Source of the DNA: Pyxicephalus adspersus
Lineage: Eukaryota > Chordata > Amphibia > Anura > Pyxicephalidae
Direction: 5' to 3'
DNA length: 64,000 nucleotides
NCBI RefSeq assembly: GCF_032062135.1
Contig: NC_092869.1
Span: forward strand, 48,263,397-48,327,396
The notes under the pieces: model-generated
Database searches by the model: none
What the model was told of the DNA's origin: nothing
What the model saw: only the letters and a program-made list of their open reading frames with translations
Program-made: the position numbers and the translations under genes
Shown here: piece after piece, positions 22,911 through 33,260 of the stretch
Layout: every line of letters starts with the position of its first letter
Position numbering within the stretch: position 1 is the first letter of the stretch

Positions 22911-23255
22911 CGGGGGCCTCCAACCCCTGGTCTGCGGCCCACTAGAGGGCTGCGGCCTCTGTCAGGTGGGCCGCAAGAGCATGAAGTCTGCTGCTGCTGG
23001 CCAGTGCACCCCCCAGTGGGGTCAGAAGAACGACCCTGTTTGGGGAGGCGCACCGGCCAGCTCTGCGGACCATGACCCCTGTACCGATCGCAGGCTCTCT
23101 GGACACAACGCGCCAACTCTCCCATCAGAGGCAGGTTCTGGCATTATGATGCCACTCAGGGTTAAGATTCTTCTCCTTTGAGTGACACAGGATATGTACG
23201 GTCTGGAGTCCATAGATTCAGTGGTCCGTGAGCTGCAAAAGGTTGGGGACCACTG
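22911..23255. mobile_element. hAT non-autonomous element nested in L1
   Basis: It ends in 'aaaaggttggggaccactg', the inverse of the usual hAT terminus CAGTGGTCCCCAACC. The left end (CGGGGGCCTCCAACC) is a mutated form. The flanks CAATATAA (22903-22910) and CAATATAG (23256-23263) form an 8-bp target duplication with one mismatch, as expected for hAT. Its GC-rich inside gives chance reading frames on both strands. Confidence 0.75.
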
Positions 23256-24292
23256 CAATATAGTTCTTTTGTTGAATATGTTCTTTTTGTTCTGTGGACT
23301 GTGTAAGGCCTAGATCAGATTCCCATGACAGGAGATAATTAGGTGTGTAGTCCGGTGGAAGAGGCCTATTGGAGCCCATTCACAGCTGATAGAGCGTGCC
23401 AGATCCCACCCACACACATTTGTTCAAAAGTTGTCAACAGTTTGCAAAAGGCTGCAGCTGGATGGAAAGTTTGCACGAAATGTGAAAGTTGACCTCCGAA
23501 AGTCTAAGCCATAATCACCAGAGCTGTTGCTCAACTCCAACCTTCCCACCCACCTGTCTAGTTACATGCTCTGCAGATATCCAATGACAGTAGTTACAGG
23601 AACACTCTGTCCTCCAATCCAGGGGAGAAGGACGGATTGCCCAAGATGGGGAAAAGGGGTGATGGGGAGAGTGAAAGATGCAATCTATGAAAGTTCAGTA
23701 CCCCTATTTCCCACGTGTAGTTTATCGTAGGGTGAGATTTAAATTCTGGAATGGACGCGGATGGTAACCAAGGCACAAAATGTAGGGGTGTTGAGGAAAA
23801 GGTTTGTTCTAACGTAACCCACTGTTTAGACCATGGGTTGCGGCACCAGTCTAGTATGGATGTCATAGTGTCATAAGTAATAGTGGAAAAAATTTGGCAC
23901 CCTTGGTCCCCAGCTGAATTGGATCTCGTGAGTAGGGTTCTGCAAATGGGGGGGGGGGGGGATGGTTGTGCCAAATAAATCTGAAGAGTCTAGAAGCAAG
24001 AGTTCTGAAAAGGAGCCTGGGACCTTTATTGAAAGGGTTTAAAAGATATATAGGAACCGCGGAAGAATTTTGGTTTTATTAATGCTAATACACCTCATCC
24101 CCGAGAATGATACTTTATCCTATTTCTCTAAGTCTGTGATTAGCATGGAAAGTAGCAGAAGAAAGTTTTTGGTGTATACCTCAGAGTGGTCTCCACGTAT
24201 TGCAGTGCCGAGATTTGTAATTGAGTGGAGTTCCCAATGAAAAACAAAGGAACATTTCAAATGGGAACCGATGGTAGCCTGCAGTGATACAT

Positions 24293-25082
24293 CTAGCGCT
24301 GCTGATTTGGCATAATTTTTCTTAAAGTTTGAAAAAAAACATATTTACCTAGGGCTTTCATAATGTTTGGCAAGGAGACTGTGGGGTTGCTTATAGCGAA
24401 CAATAAATGATCCACATAACCAGTGACTCTCCAAATCGTGTGTCCCATTTCTAGACCTTCGATAGTTTGAGGCACGAATAGTGCGAAGCAAAGGTTCCAG
24501 CATCAGAATAAAAACAGGACAGAGGGCACCCTTGTCTTGTGCCATTGGAGATGTACAGAGGGGTCAAATGTAACCCTTTTACTCGAACTGTGGCAGTAGG
24601 ATGGGAGTAGATAGCACAAATCCAGGATAGCATGTGTGGTCCGAGGCCAATGTGTGTCATAGTGTCATCCATGAAAAGCCAATCGACCCGGTCAAATGCC
24701 TTTTCAGCGTCCGTGGACAATAACATGAGTGGGACGTGTGTGGTTGTGGCATGGTGTATCCAGTTTAATACCCTGGTCATATTTTCCCTGGCCTCTCTAC
24801 CTGGCATAAATCCCACTTGGTCAAAGCGGATAAGGTTGTGCATGATCTAGATGCCAGAATGTTGGTGAAAAGTTTTAGATCCTGGTTGAGGAGGGAAATG
24901 GGGTGGTAGCTCACACACAATGAGGGGTCTTTGCCTTCTTTGGGAATTACTGTTATTGTAGCCCAGAGAGAGTCTAGGGAGAACCCACTCCCCTCTGTAA
25001 TATTGTGGAAGCTGTCCAGGATATCCTGGAAGGTCTTATAGTACGAGAGTGGTAGGCCATCTGGTCCTGGGGTTTTACCCAT
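24293..25082 (-). pseudogene. L1 ORF2 reverse transcriptase relic
   Basis: The pieces in order are GKTPGPDGLPLSYYKTFQD, then VSYHPISLLNQDLKLFTNIL, DQVGFMPGREARENMTRVLN, LLSTDAEKAFDRVDW (catalytic motif A) and SNGTRQGCPLS (motif B), and finally YVDHLLFAISNP where an active element has a (F/Y)ADD motif. Loss of that aspartate plus frameshifts near 24800 and 24520 mean it is inactive. Confidence 0.8.
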
Positions 25083-25311
25083 AGGAGTGTCTCATATGGC
25101 TGATCGAAGCTCTTCAGTGGCGATGGGTGCCTCTAATAAATCCCTCTTGGATATGGAGAGGGAGGGCAGCCGCAAATTTGAAAGGAAGTCTTAGATAGCC
25201 CTAAGCCTTTGCACAATTCTGTTGGGGGAGTGAGGGCTTGAGATGTTTGCATATTTTCTCATAAAACTTTCGGAAGCACTTTATCTTTTTAAAGGCTATA
25301 TGTAACGCGCC

Positions 25312-25500
25312 TTGGCACTCAGATCACAACCAACTCCGGGGTATACATTCAACAAACTTTATTCCAAAATGTTCAAAACAAGTGGTACCAACCTGGGTGA
25401 CTATGTGTAACCATGGAATAAGGTTCTAGGCATAAACCTAAAAGTAACAGCATCAACTATAATATTCAAAAAGCATCATAACAAATACCAGTTCCTGAGA
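25312..25500 (-). mobile_element. LTR-end fragment related to the solo LTR
   Basis: 'tgtaacgcgccttggcactc' followed by 'cacaaccaactccgg' and 'aactttattcc' matches the reverse complement of the end of the LTR at 20010-20575. It sits between the ORF1 and ORF2 relics of the L1, so it is a later insertion. The far end is not defined. Confidence 0.5.
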
Positions 25501-25540
25501 GACAGAAGCAGATCGTGTTTCTTTGGGACTCAGCTATGGC

Positions 25541-26236
25541 TTATGGTGGATCCTGCAAAGAGCACTGCATTGGACCGCGAGGAGGTCTCTTTCTTGCCTG
25601 TTGCCGTCCAGATGCTGCTGGAGGGGTCAAAAGCATGGGCAGCGTAGGCCATTCTGGGACGTATATTTGTGGAAGTTCAGAGATGCCCAGGAAGGTCGCC
25701 AAATCACCCAATTTATTTCCTCTGTGTGCATACAAATGGAAAGGAAAGCCCCATCGGTACTTGATTTTATTGTCCCATAGCAGAACTATCAATGGTTTCA
25801 GAGCCCGCCCTAATAGTAGAGTATTGCGGGAGAGATCAGTGAGGAGGTGGATGGGTTTGCCATTGAAAGTAAATTCCTCCTGTGATCTGCCTTCCTGCAT
25901 GATTGATTCATTAGGTTGGTATGAGTGGATTTGGCAGATTGCATCTCTAGGTCTAGCAGGATCTTGGCTTTTTGGACCCAATGTCCTATGTATGCAATCT
26001 ATTTCAATTAAGTTATCTTTTGGTTTCTGGAGATCATTGAACATGGTGTGCCAGCTGTGGTTCTCCAAATTGTCTTTTTGATACAGCAATTGTTGGAGTA
26101 CGACTGAATGCTCATTGAGAATATCTGTAAGATTCTGCACTCGGGTCAGATATAAAAGCTGTGAGCTCAGAGTGGAAAGCGGATTCACAAGTATTGTGTT
26201 TAAAGGAGCTGCCATACATTCAACATTTTTAAACAT
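25541..26236 (-). pseudogene. L1 ORF1 (RNA-binding) relic, open 231 codons
   Basis: Residues about 75-190 match the L1 ORF1 RNA-binding core: IEIDCIHRTLGPKSQDPARP, then RDAICQIHSYQPNESIMQ, then EEFTFNGKPIHLLTDLSRNT and YRWGFPFHLYAHR. The protein packages L1 RNA in living elements. The N-terminal coiled coil of a complete ORF1 is missing or diverged. It is the least decayed part of this element, but ORF2 is dead. Confidence 0.75.
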
Positions 26237-26240
26237 TTCT

Positions 26241-26914
26241 ATTGTGTCCTTTTAATAGGTTGACAAACTACTTATATATTCTTATACTAATAAATAATGG
26301 GGTTCAATTAGTTTTTCACACATGGTTTCTCCATTTTGTCTTCATTTTTGTTAAATAAATGACACTGTGTATGTTGTCGAGTGTTGTTTTATACATTATA
26401 AGCTTGATTAAAAAATACTAAACCTGACATTTAAACCTTTAATATGTCCCGTTATATAAGACCTTAGAACTGGAATAAGGTTATACTTTCTTTCTTCCCA
26501 TGACTACAAATGCAGATACAAAATAAGTGGGGATTGCAGCCAACATTCTTACAGAATGGGCAGTCGAGGAGCTGGTAAGGTGCCAATCACCAGGAACCAC
26601 ATAAAGTAAAAAGGACCCAGAGAGCAAGGCAACAAATATTTACAGAAGGAAAGGTCAGCAACCCAGAAATCTATAGAAGTACAGGTTCCAAATTTTGTGT
26701 GTTGCATTATTACCACATTTAATACACACACTGATATCAAGGTTCAAGGTTTGCAGGCAATGTATTTTAACTAACATTTTCTTTGTTTATTATCAAAGAG
26801 TAAAGGAATGATGAAATGTAAATGTTGAGTTTCTATATCCATGTATTGTGCAAATGTAATTTATTTACCCTAAAAGAAAGGTCCTGATGTAAAAGAGTAC
26901 AGGGGGAGGGGGTA
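26241..26914. other. Upstream flank of serpin gene 2
   Basis: AT-rich, with no exon recognised, leading into the promoter of serpin gene 2. Confidence 0.4.
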
Positions 26915-26948
26915 GTTAATTTTTAGAGGCACCCAGAGATATATAAAT
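26915..26948 (+). promoter_or_regulatory. Promoter of serpin gene 2: HNF1-like site and TATA box
   Basis: GTTAATTTTTAGA at 26915-26927 matches the first half of the HNF1 consensus (GTTAATNATTAAC), a factor that drives liver expression of antitrypsin genes. TATATAAAT follows at 26940-26948. The arrangement and the exon 1 donor parallel serpin gene 1. The HNF1 assignment is inference from sequence only. Confidence 0.5.
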
Positions 26949-26969
26949 CATATGAATCAGATTGTTTTT

Positions 26970-27029
26970 TACCCTCTCTCAGCACGTGAAGGCTCGGTCT
27001 TTGCAAAAGGCTCGGTCAGGTTGGAACGG
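26970..27029 (+). other. Non-coding exon 1 of serpin gene 2
   Basis: A predicted untranslated exon ending TTGGAACGG|GTAAGT. It contains a direct repeat of 'aaggctcggtc'. It corresponds in position and ending to exon 1 of serpin gene 1 (ending TTGGAATAG|GTAAGA). Confidence 0.55.
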
Positions 27030-28049
27030 GTAAGTGGCTGGAGCAGTGAGTAAAATGACGTTAAAACTTTCAAACCAGTTTAATGAACTAAGCTTCTTGG
27101 GCAGACAATAAAAAATGTTCTGATATATATTATACCCATTCCTAAATGTAATTATTATTTGTGTGCTTCTGCTTTATTTGTTTTTGTTCTTTTTAACATT
27201 AACATTTTTCTATTTTTTGTGGTAATCAGAACAGCAAAGCTTAAATAACCTCAGGAGCCATAAAAATTCCATTCCACCACTAAAAGTTAGAAAAATGACT
27301 TTAATCTCACCTTCCTAGTTGACATCAATGCGTCTTGCCAATAATGCAAACCATTTCAGTAAACATTCCCATTCATATACTTTGAAGCTAAATTATTCCT
27401 TAACCTATTGCTTCTAGAACCTTGTTCAATGTCCAGTTTTGCATTGCAACACTTAGAAAACTGTTCTTAAATTTAGAAACATTTCATTTTTTTTCCTATT
27501 TCAATTGGTTTTTATTTGGAAAGTTAAAAAGAATTACAAAGAATGTGGATATAAAATTCAAAATTTTGAAGTTCAAAGTTACATAGTAAGAGCAATAGGG
27601 GGGAAACAACTTGGGGAAGCGGGCAAAGTGAAATAAAAGCCCCACTCAATAAAATAAAACATGAAAGGCAGAGTCTATCATTTTAATTATATTAGAGGAG
27701 GTTGAGTGTAAGCAGTGATCTCTGAACTTTGAAATTCGTTGAATTGCATAGAATCCTATTAACATTGTGACATTTATGTTTGATTACACTGGGGAATGCA
27801 TTTTTTGTTGATATAGATCTTACACTTGTTTTTTACACTAATGTTTGGGTGGTGAATCCAGAAATGACTCCAGTTTTTTCCTATCACATTCAGTTTTTAT
27901 GATACAGGGTACCCTCCATTTTTGTCAAAAACATACAAATTTTACATACAATGAAAAAAATAATGAAATAATAACTTGAATGTACTGTTTGTTTAAATTT
28001 CTTTTGTTCATACAAAGGATTTATTGGTACTCTATAACAATTTGTTTAC
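27030..28049 (+). other. Intron 1 of serpin gene 2, left part
   Basis: AT-rich intron sequence with no exon or classifiable element recognised before the transposon-derived fragment. Confidence 0.4.
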
Positions 28050-28870
28050 AGTAAAACATTTGAAAATAATCGGTTAAGTGGTTCAGGTAAAAATTTACAC
28101 TTCTAGCTTTTCCTGGAGTGTTCAGTGTTAGGACAATCCCGCCGGATGCTCCAACAATAGTCAGCCATCATATGTACATACCAGTTATGTTATGGCAATA
28201 CACAAAGCCTGCAATACATACAAGCCTACATACTGCAGAAATGCAATTTCTCTGGTTGGAAAGTACGATACCTTCATTCCTTTTTCAAGTAAGTTTTTCT
28301 CACTCAGTCTTGATGCTAGGAGTTCTGAAGCCTTCTTCAATAATCCCAAATCACCCAACTCATGCTGATCAAATCCCTTACAGAGTCCTCCTTAATTTCC
28401 AACTCTTCACCATTGTTGTCACCTAGTTCCTCACCATAATCATGTTCTATAAGAGAGGGAAGTGTAACCGGCACTGGGATTTCATCTGAATGACCACTGG
28501 ACGTATAGCCGATGGTAGACTAGGATATTCTATGTTACATTTATTTTTCTTGTTATATCCTGAAGTTTTCACTATACAAAAGTAACATTCACTGAAATGA
28601 TCTCCTGGCTCTCACCTAACCTAGGTATACCAAATGGCATCTTATCACGTGTTCCCTTTGTCCACATCCGTAATCCCTCCACACATTGCACACCATGAGG
28701 GGCCCCAGACTTATCCTGATCACCAAGTTTAACTTTGAAATATGACAAATAGGCTTGCTCTACAAATGTGCTGATATTCACCCTTTGACTGGAAATGGTG
28801 AAACTGCCACAGATATAACACAATGAATCAGGGTTGTTTAGGCACGAGACGAGAAACAGCAGAGCCAGAC
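28050..28870 (-). pseudogene. Fragment of a dispersed 'CYIC' transposon-derived gene family
   Basis: The - strand reads DSLCYICGSFTISSQRVNIS, then FVEQAYLSYFKVKLGDQDKS, then CVEGLRMWTKGTRDKMPFGI (28823-28620). After a frameshift come a YPSLPSAIRPV segment (28520 region) and KASELLASRLSEKNLLEKG (28330-28270). I recognise this order (CYIC start, PSA.RPV.HS, then LLGSRL..KNLL) from multi-copy, element-derived genes in frogs and arthropods. The function is unknown. Stops and frameshifts make it a relic, inserted in intron 1 of serpin gene 2. Confidence 0.55.
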
Positions 28871-29549
28871 ATGATCTGAAAGAAAGGAAATACGTGTGTA
28901 AGTAGAAAAATTAATTTTGCTCATTCATTAGGTAGAGCAGCGCACAACCTCTGACCACACTGTCTGCTTGTAAATGAATAACCAATACAAATCTTAAACT
29001 AACTACACTTTCTGAATCAGTAAACCTATTTTAGTGTAAATATGCTTAAAAATTGAAGCAAACAAAAAAAATGTTCAAAATTGTTCCCCAGTGTTATAAT
29101 CATCATTGTGAGGTCGGATGTTGATCAAGAATGTTGATTGTGTTATGATAGCTTCACAATGTGTGTGATCTGCTACTTTGCTCAAAGCATGGATTGTTTT
29201 AAGTTCTGTTCTTTGTGAATTGTATTATCACATGGTGATTTTTATTACAATTGTTTTCTTCTATGTCTTCCTGATGCCTAAAAATCTTTGTGTTTCCTAA
29301 AGACCTTATATCTCCTTTTTGTACTGCTTTATAATTGGCATCTATTTGGCCATGAAAATTAGCTAACAACAATTCTCACCAACAGTTCTTGCTTGGCATG
29401 TTATTTTAATCCTGGTGGGGTGTTAAATTATTTCTAATGAATGTTTCCACATTGTTGTATAGAAGTATTGAGAATATTTCCTAATACAAGTCGAGGCAGA
29501 ACAAGTTTTGAAAACAAAGACCTTACTTACACATAATTGTTATTTGCAG
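28871..29549 (+). other. Intron 1 of serpin gene 2, right part
   Basis: Plain AT-rich intron ending in the acceptor TTATTTGCAG at 29549. Confidence 0.45.
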
Positions 29550-29571
29550 GTGACCTCTATACTGAGAAGAT

Positions 29572-30190
29572 ATGAAGTTCCTTCTAGTTTTGCTTTTTCT
29601 CATTCCAATCATAACCACTTCGGATGAACACAAATCTGAATCCCATGAAGACACCAAGGACAGAAATGGGCTAAAGAAAGCTCAAGCCCTAAGGGAAACG
29701 GTGAAAGCAAACACTGAATTTGCCATAAATTTCTTCAAGCATGTGACCTCTGTGTCTTCCCAAAGCAAGGATTCTCATGCCGAAAATGTTGTTGTGTCGC
29801 CTATTAGTATTTCTTCTGCCTTTTCCATGTTGTCATTGGGGGCCCAAACAAAGACCCACCAGGAAATCTGGGAAGGTTTGAGACTGAACAACACACATTG
29901 CAAGGAAAAGGACGTCCACCGGGCTTATTCCAGTCTTTTCCAGGCATTAAATGAACCAAAGAGCGGCCTTCAGGTCAACATCGGCAATGCCGTCTTTGTA
30001 CTAGACACACTGACCTTGCTGAAAAGCTTTCAAGATGATGTACAGCATCATTACCATGCTGAAGTTAGGAAGACCAATTTCATCAACTCACAGGAAGCTA
30101 AAAAAGAAATAAATGAATATGTGAAGAATAAAACCGAAGGCAAAATTGAAGAACTCTTCGAAGAGCTTTCTGCAGAAGCTAACACAGGAA
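29572..30190 (+). CDS. Serpin gene 2, coding exon 2 (3'-truncated)
   Basis: The acceptor is TTATTTGCAG at 29549 and the ATG is at 29572. Serpin similarity runs to about 30183 (LSAEAN). Unrelated codons then continue to a TAG at 30229-30231. Features seen are SPISISSAFSMLSLGAQ, the sequon NKT, and EINEYVKNKTEGKIEE shared word for word with gene 1. About 30 bases of the usual exon end are missing. Confidence 0.75.
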
Positions 30191-30920
30191 AATGTATAAA
30201 CATAATATTTAGTTCTACACATACAGTTTAGTTATCTATGCATTGAAATCGTATTGCATTAGGTGCAGTGGGTCTTAGTTGCACTGGTTATGTATTTTCT
30301 GTAGGGTGTGAGAACACATATGGGCTGTGATGTTAAGGGCAGGCAGAATGTGGAACAGAAAGACAAATGCTGCAAGTTTTGAAGATTACCAGGCATGGTT
30401 TTAAATAAGATAGGGCCCTGGACAATATGAAGTAATGGCCCCAAATGCACAGCATTTTAGCTCCCTGTTCCCTGACATTCTGTCAATTGGTTGGAGAAGA
30501 TGGGGCCCTGCCTAATTGATCGGTTTGTTTTACCCTAAAACTGGCCCTGTAACTCGGAAGACAAAGCATATCAAGTTATATATTTATATATCTCAAGTAT
30601 AGTTTTTTGTACAGCTACAACCAGGCATACACCATTGCTCCTCAGAATATTGCATTATTGTTCAGTAATTCCAAAATAAATTTAAAAATCCTTAGTTTAA
30701 AAAATGAATAAATCAAAAATGACCAAACTTATCACTGGTCACCTCACAGACTGGTAAGCAAAATGCGTAATGATTGTTTTTGGGTTTAGATAAACTTTGA
30801 CAGCTGCTACAGCTTTGTATTTGGCTATATGAACGGAGTTGTCCTTTTCATTATGATGACTCTTAGGGTTATTGGCTTTGGAAGCCCATACAAACTTCAT
30901 CTTATTTCTCTCCTTCACAG

Positions 30921-31068
30921 GGTAATTGATCTTTCCTTACCCAAATTTTCCATCAGTTCAACTATAAACCTAGCAGAAGCTTTACCTGAACTTGGCATCA
31001 GAACCCCTTTCACCAATGCTGCAGACTTCTCCGGAATCACTGGTGGTGTCCCCCTTAAAGTGGGAAAA
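30921..31068 (+). CDS. Serpin gene 2, exon 4
   Basis: 148 nt between TCCTTCACAG and GTAAGAG. It reads (R)VIDLSLPKFSISSTINLAEA, then LPELGIRTPFTNAADFSGIT, and ends LKVGK. It is about as similar to gene 1 exon 4 as exon 2 is, and has no stop. Confidence 0.85.
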
Positions 31069-31907
31069 GTAAGAGTCCTTACAGTTCTTCTTTCTGTTAT
31101 TGAGTTTAAATTTGTCCTGAGCATTTGGTGCAACCATCTATAGGGAAGCATTGAATAATTTCTAATAAATATAATTTCCACAAATCTAAAAACACAAAAA
31201 TTTGTAATATAGAGGAAGAAATAAAACGGTATCTATACCCAAACCTTTTTTGTAATTTTTGGATGAAATGTGGGGTACGGAAGGATTAGACTCCCTATCA
31301 CACTTTGAGTTGTCCCCTGCTGTACACATGCTATAGTTTGCCCAGGATTATCATTTCGTCTGTGGCCACAATCATCTACAGCGTAGCTTTACCATGTAAC
31401 TACCCATAAAGTGTAAGTAACCCGAAATATTAAAGAATGGAAGGAAGAGATTACAAATGTATAATGCTCTTTAAAAGGACAGTTTATATCAATAAATGTT
31501 CATGTTCATGGCTGGAATTCTGTCTCTTAAGGACAGTGAAACATTCCCAAATCTAAAATCATAAGGGGCGAGCTGTTTTTTGCATTCCCCCTAGAAGTTA
31601 TTTTATTCTATGTAAAAAGGAGTGAGCACCAATGCGAGTCTAAGGCTATATTCACGTGCTAAATGCTTCTCACCCAAGATGAACGATCAGAGTGAAAATC
31701 TAGTATGAGTACAGCCTCCCCCCCATATCATTCATCCATCTGTCTTGGTGGATTGATGAAAAATGCATGTATAATTGTAATATTGGCTACTTTTCTACCT
31801 ACTTCCCATTGCCCTAATGCCAATGTTCCTGTAGAACCCTATTTAAGAAGGTTGTATTTGCTTAATATTTACTGATTCTATTATATCTGTATTTTATTAT
31901 ATTTCAG

Positions 31908-32099
31908 GCAGTACACAAGGCTGTCCTAAATGTGGATGAATTAGGCACAGTGGCTTCCGCAGCCACCGGCTTGGAGGGGGTTTCATTTGCGCTATTCCCA
32001 TCAATAAGGGTCAATCATCCTTTTGTTCCAGTGATATATGATAAAAATACCAACACCATTCTCTTCATTGGAACTATCAGAGATCCCACAAAATCATAA
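31908..32099 (+). CDS. Serpin gene 2, reactive-loop exon 5
   Basis: It reads AVHKAVLNVDELGTVASAAT, then GLEGVSFALFPSIRVNHPFV, and ends FIGTIRDPTKS with TAA. It has the same length (192 nt) as gene 1 exon 5. The frame is open and the acceptor is ATATTTCAG. The loop differs from gene 1 at most positions, while the flanking strands are conserved. Confidence 0.87.
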   Translation, partial: AVHKAVLNVDELGTVASAATGLEGVSFALFPSIRVNHPFVPVIYDKNTNTILFIGTIRDPTKS

Positions 32100-32430
32100 A
32101 CTGCAATGTTGTCATTCCACTGAATAAAATAAAGAAATAAAAACTGTAAGTTCTCCGACTGGTTCATCAGATATTTCGATGAGTGCCATCTTCAGTGTCC
32201 ACCTACTCAGAAGTAGAATTAAGCTCACATAAAACCTGAATCCTATTAAAACAATCCCACAAAGAAATAAACTCCAAAGTTGTCCCAACTGATACCATTA
32301 TAATGCAAGTGGATCAAAAAACATTAATAAAATTCAAACTGCGCACTTTCCAACTTGTTTGTCAAATGAATGCGTGTCAATATTCACACTCGGAAGTAGA
32401 ATTGTGCTGATATAAAACAAGGACTTGACT
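32085..32430 (+). repeat. Tandem duplication of terminal exon end and 3' UTR
   Basis: The end of exon 5 plus 3' UTR ('cccacaaaatcataaactgcaatgttgtc', 32085 on) recurs about 172 bases later as 'cccacaaagaaataaactcc' (32258 on). Both copies carry an 'aataaaa' stretch and the tail phrase 'gaagtagaatt'. The poly(A) signal AATAAA is at 32123-32128 in the first copy. Confidence 0.7.
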
Positions 32431-32899
32431 CATTTTTCTAGGTTTGCCTAGAAAAACCCAACTCCACCAAAACTATTTTTGTTAGTTTTTAACATTCCAA
32501 AGCTTCATAAAAATAATATAAAAGTATAACAACATAAACATATAAAAACATTTGCTGCAATATTCATCTTTGCCCCTGCAGTAATTCCCCACCACGAATA
32601 GATCTTGCAGTCTTCTGGGGGGACATTGGCCATCGTTATTCCAGTTTATTTGGGCTCAGGTTCTCATGGACTCACCATTCTGGAGTGGGGTGTAAGGCCC
32701 GGGTACAGCACCAGTACTGGCCAGACACCAGTCCTCCAATATAATGCGGCACTCTTCACCTTTGGCACCTGCTCAGCCTCGGGACCCAGGTTTAATGTTT
32801 CCCGGCACCTAGTTGCCCCCAGGACTTCTGTGCACAAGGAATGGAGTCCGGAGGAGGACTGACAGAGGACCAGGACCTCACAGATAAGCAGTACAAAGG
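32431..32899. other. Intergenic after serpin gene 2
   Basis: No exon or classifiable repeat was seen. Confidence 0.4.
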
Positions 32900-33260
32900 A
32901 TTTCAACAGAGACAAGTCCAGAATACAGAGCCAGGTGTCATACACAGGTAATCTGTCTACCAGACGAGGTATACAAGGGCAAACACAAGAGTCAGTTCAT
33001 AGGCAAAAGGTGAGTCCAGGCAGAATAAACCCACAGGGTCAGAAACAGGGAGGATCAGCAACAGTAAATCAGACGAATACACACCAGCAGCAAGTAAGCC
33101 CAGCTTAACGCTACAACAGGCACTGGGAGCAGAGAGGCTATAAAGTCCCAGCAGCCAATAGCAGTGCAGAATGACCGGGGACTAAAATCCCCTTCAGCTG
33201 TGCACACAGTATGTGCTGGGGATGCCAAAACATACATCAAGCTGCACTGCTAAAGGGAAG
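32900..33260. repeat. Dispersed repeat, copy 1 (partner at 38850-39120)
   Basis: It shares in order 'gatcagcaacag', 'aacgctacaa', 'gctataaagtcccagcagcc' and 'ccccttcagctg' with 38905-39075. GC-moderate, no coding frame. It may be LTR-derived, but the termini are not defined. Confidence 0.5.

Larger units (their letters stand above)
22200..26240 (-). mobile_element. Degraded L1-clade LINE
   Basis: Read on the - strand, the order is ORF1 C-terminal region (26236-25541), an LTR-like insertion (about 25312-25500), ORF2 reverse transcriptase (about 25082-24300), an ORF2 C-terminal segment (about 23940-23600) and the Cys-rich end ('CWRCHTEVGSKLHIFWVC'-like reading near 22450). A hAT element is inserted at 22911-23255. 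Frameshifts are frequent. Confidence 0.75.
29572..32099 (+). pseudogene. Clade A serpin gene 2, exon 3 deleted
   Basis: A close paralogue of serpin gene 1. Exon 2 (from 29572) encodes a signal peptide (MKFLLVLLFLIPIITTSDEH), an acidic/basic N-terminal tail absent from gene 1, and the serpin core down to KIEELFEELSAEAN. There the similarity stops abruptly, before the expected 'MVLLNSVLFRG' and donor. No exon 3 (GxWxxPF module) can be found up to exon 4 at 30921. Exons 4 (30921-31068) and 5 (31908-32099) remain open with correct phases and splice sites. A transcript would stop at about 30229 or skip out of frame, so a normal serpin cannot be made from this assembly. The loop reads GTVASAATGLEGVSFALFPS. 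By alignment P1 is Phe and P1' Ala, and hinge position P13 is Val rather than Glu. The deletion could be real or an assembly error. Confidence 0.75.

Noticed and set aside
25515..26081. 188-codon plus-strand ORF
   Set aside because: It is the antisense shadow of the L1 ORF1 relic on the minus strand.
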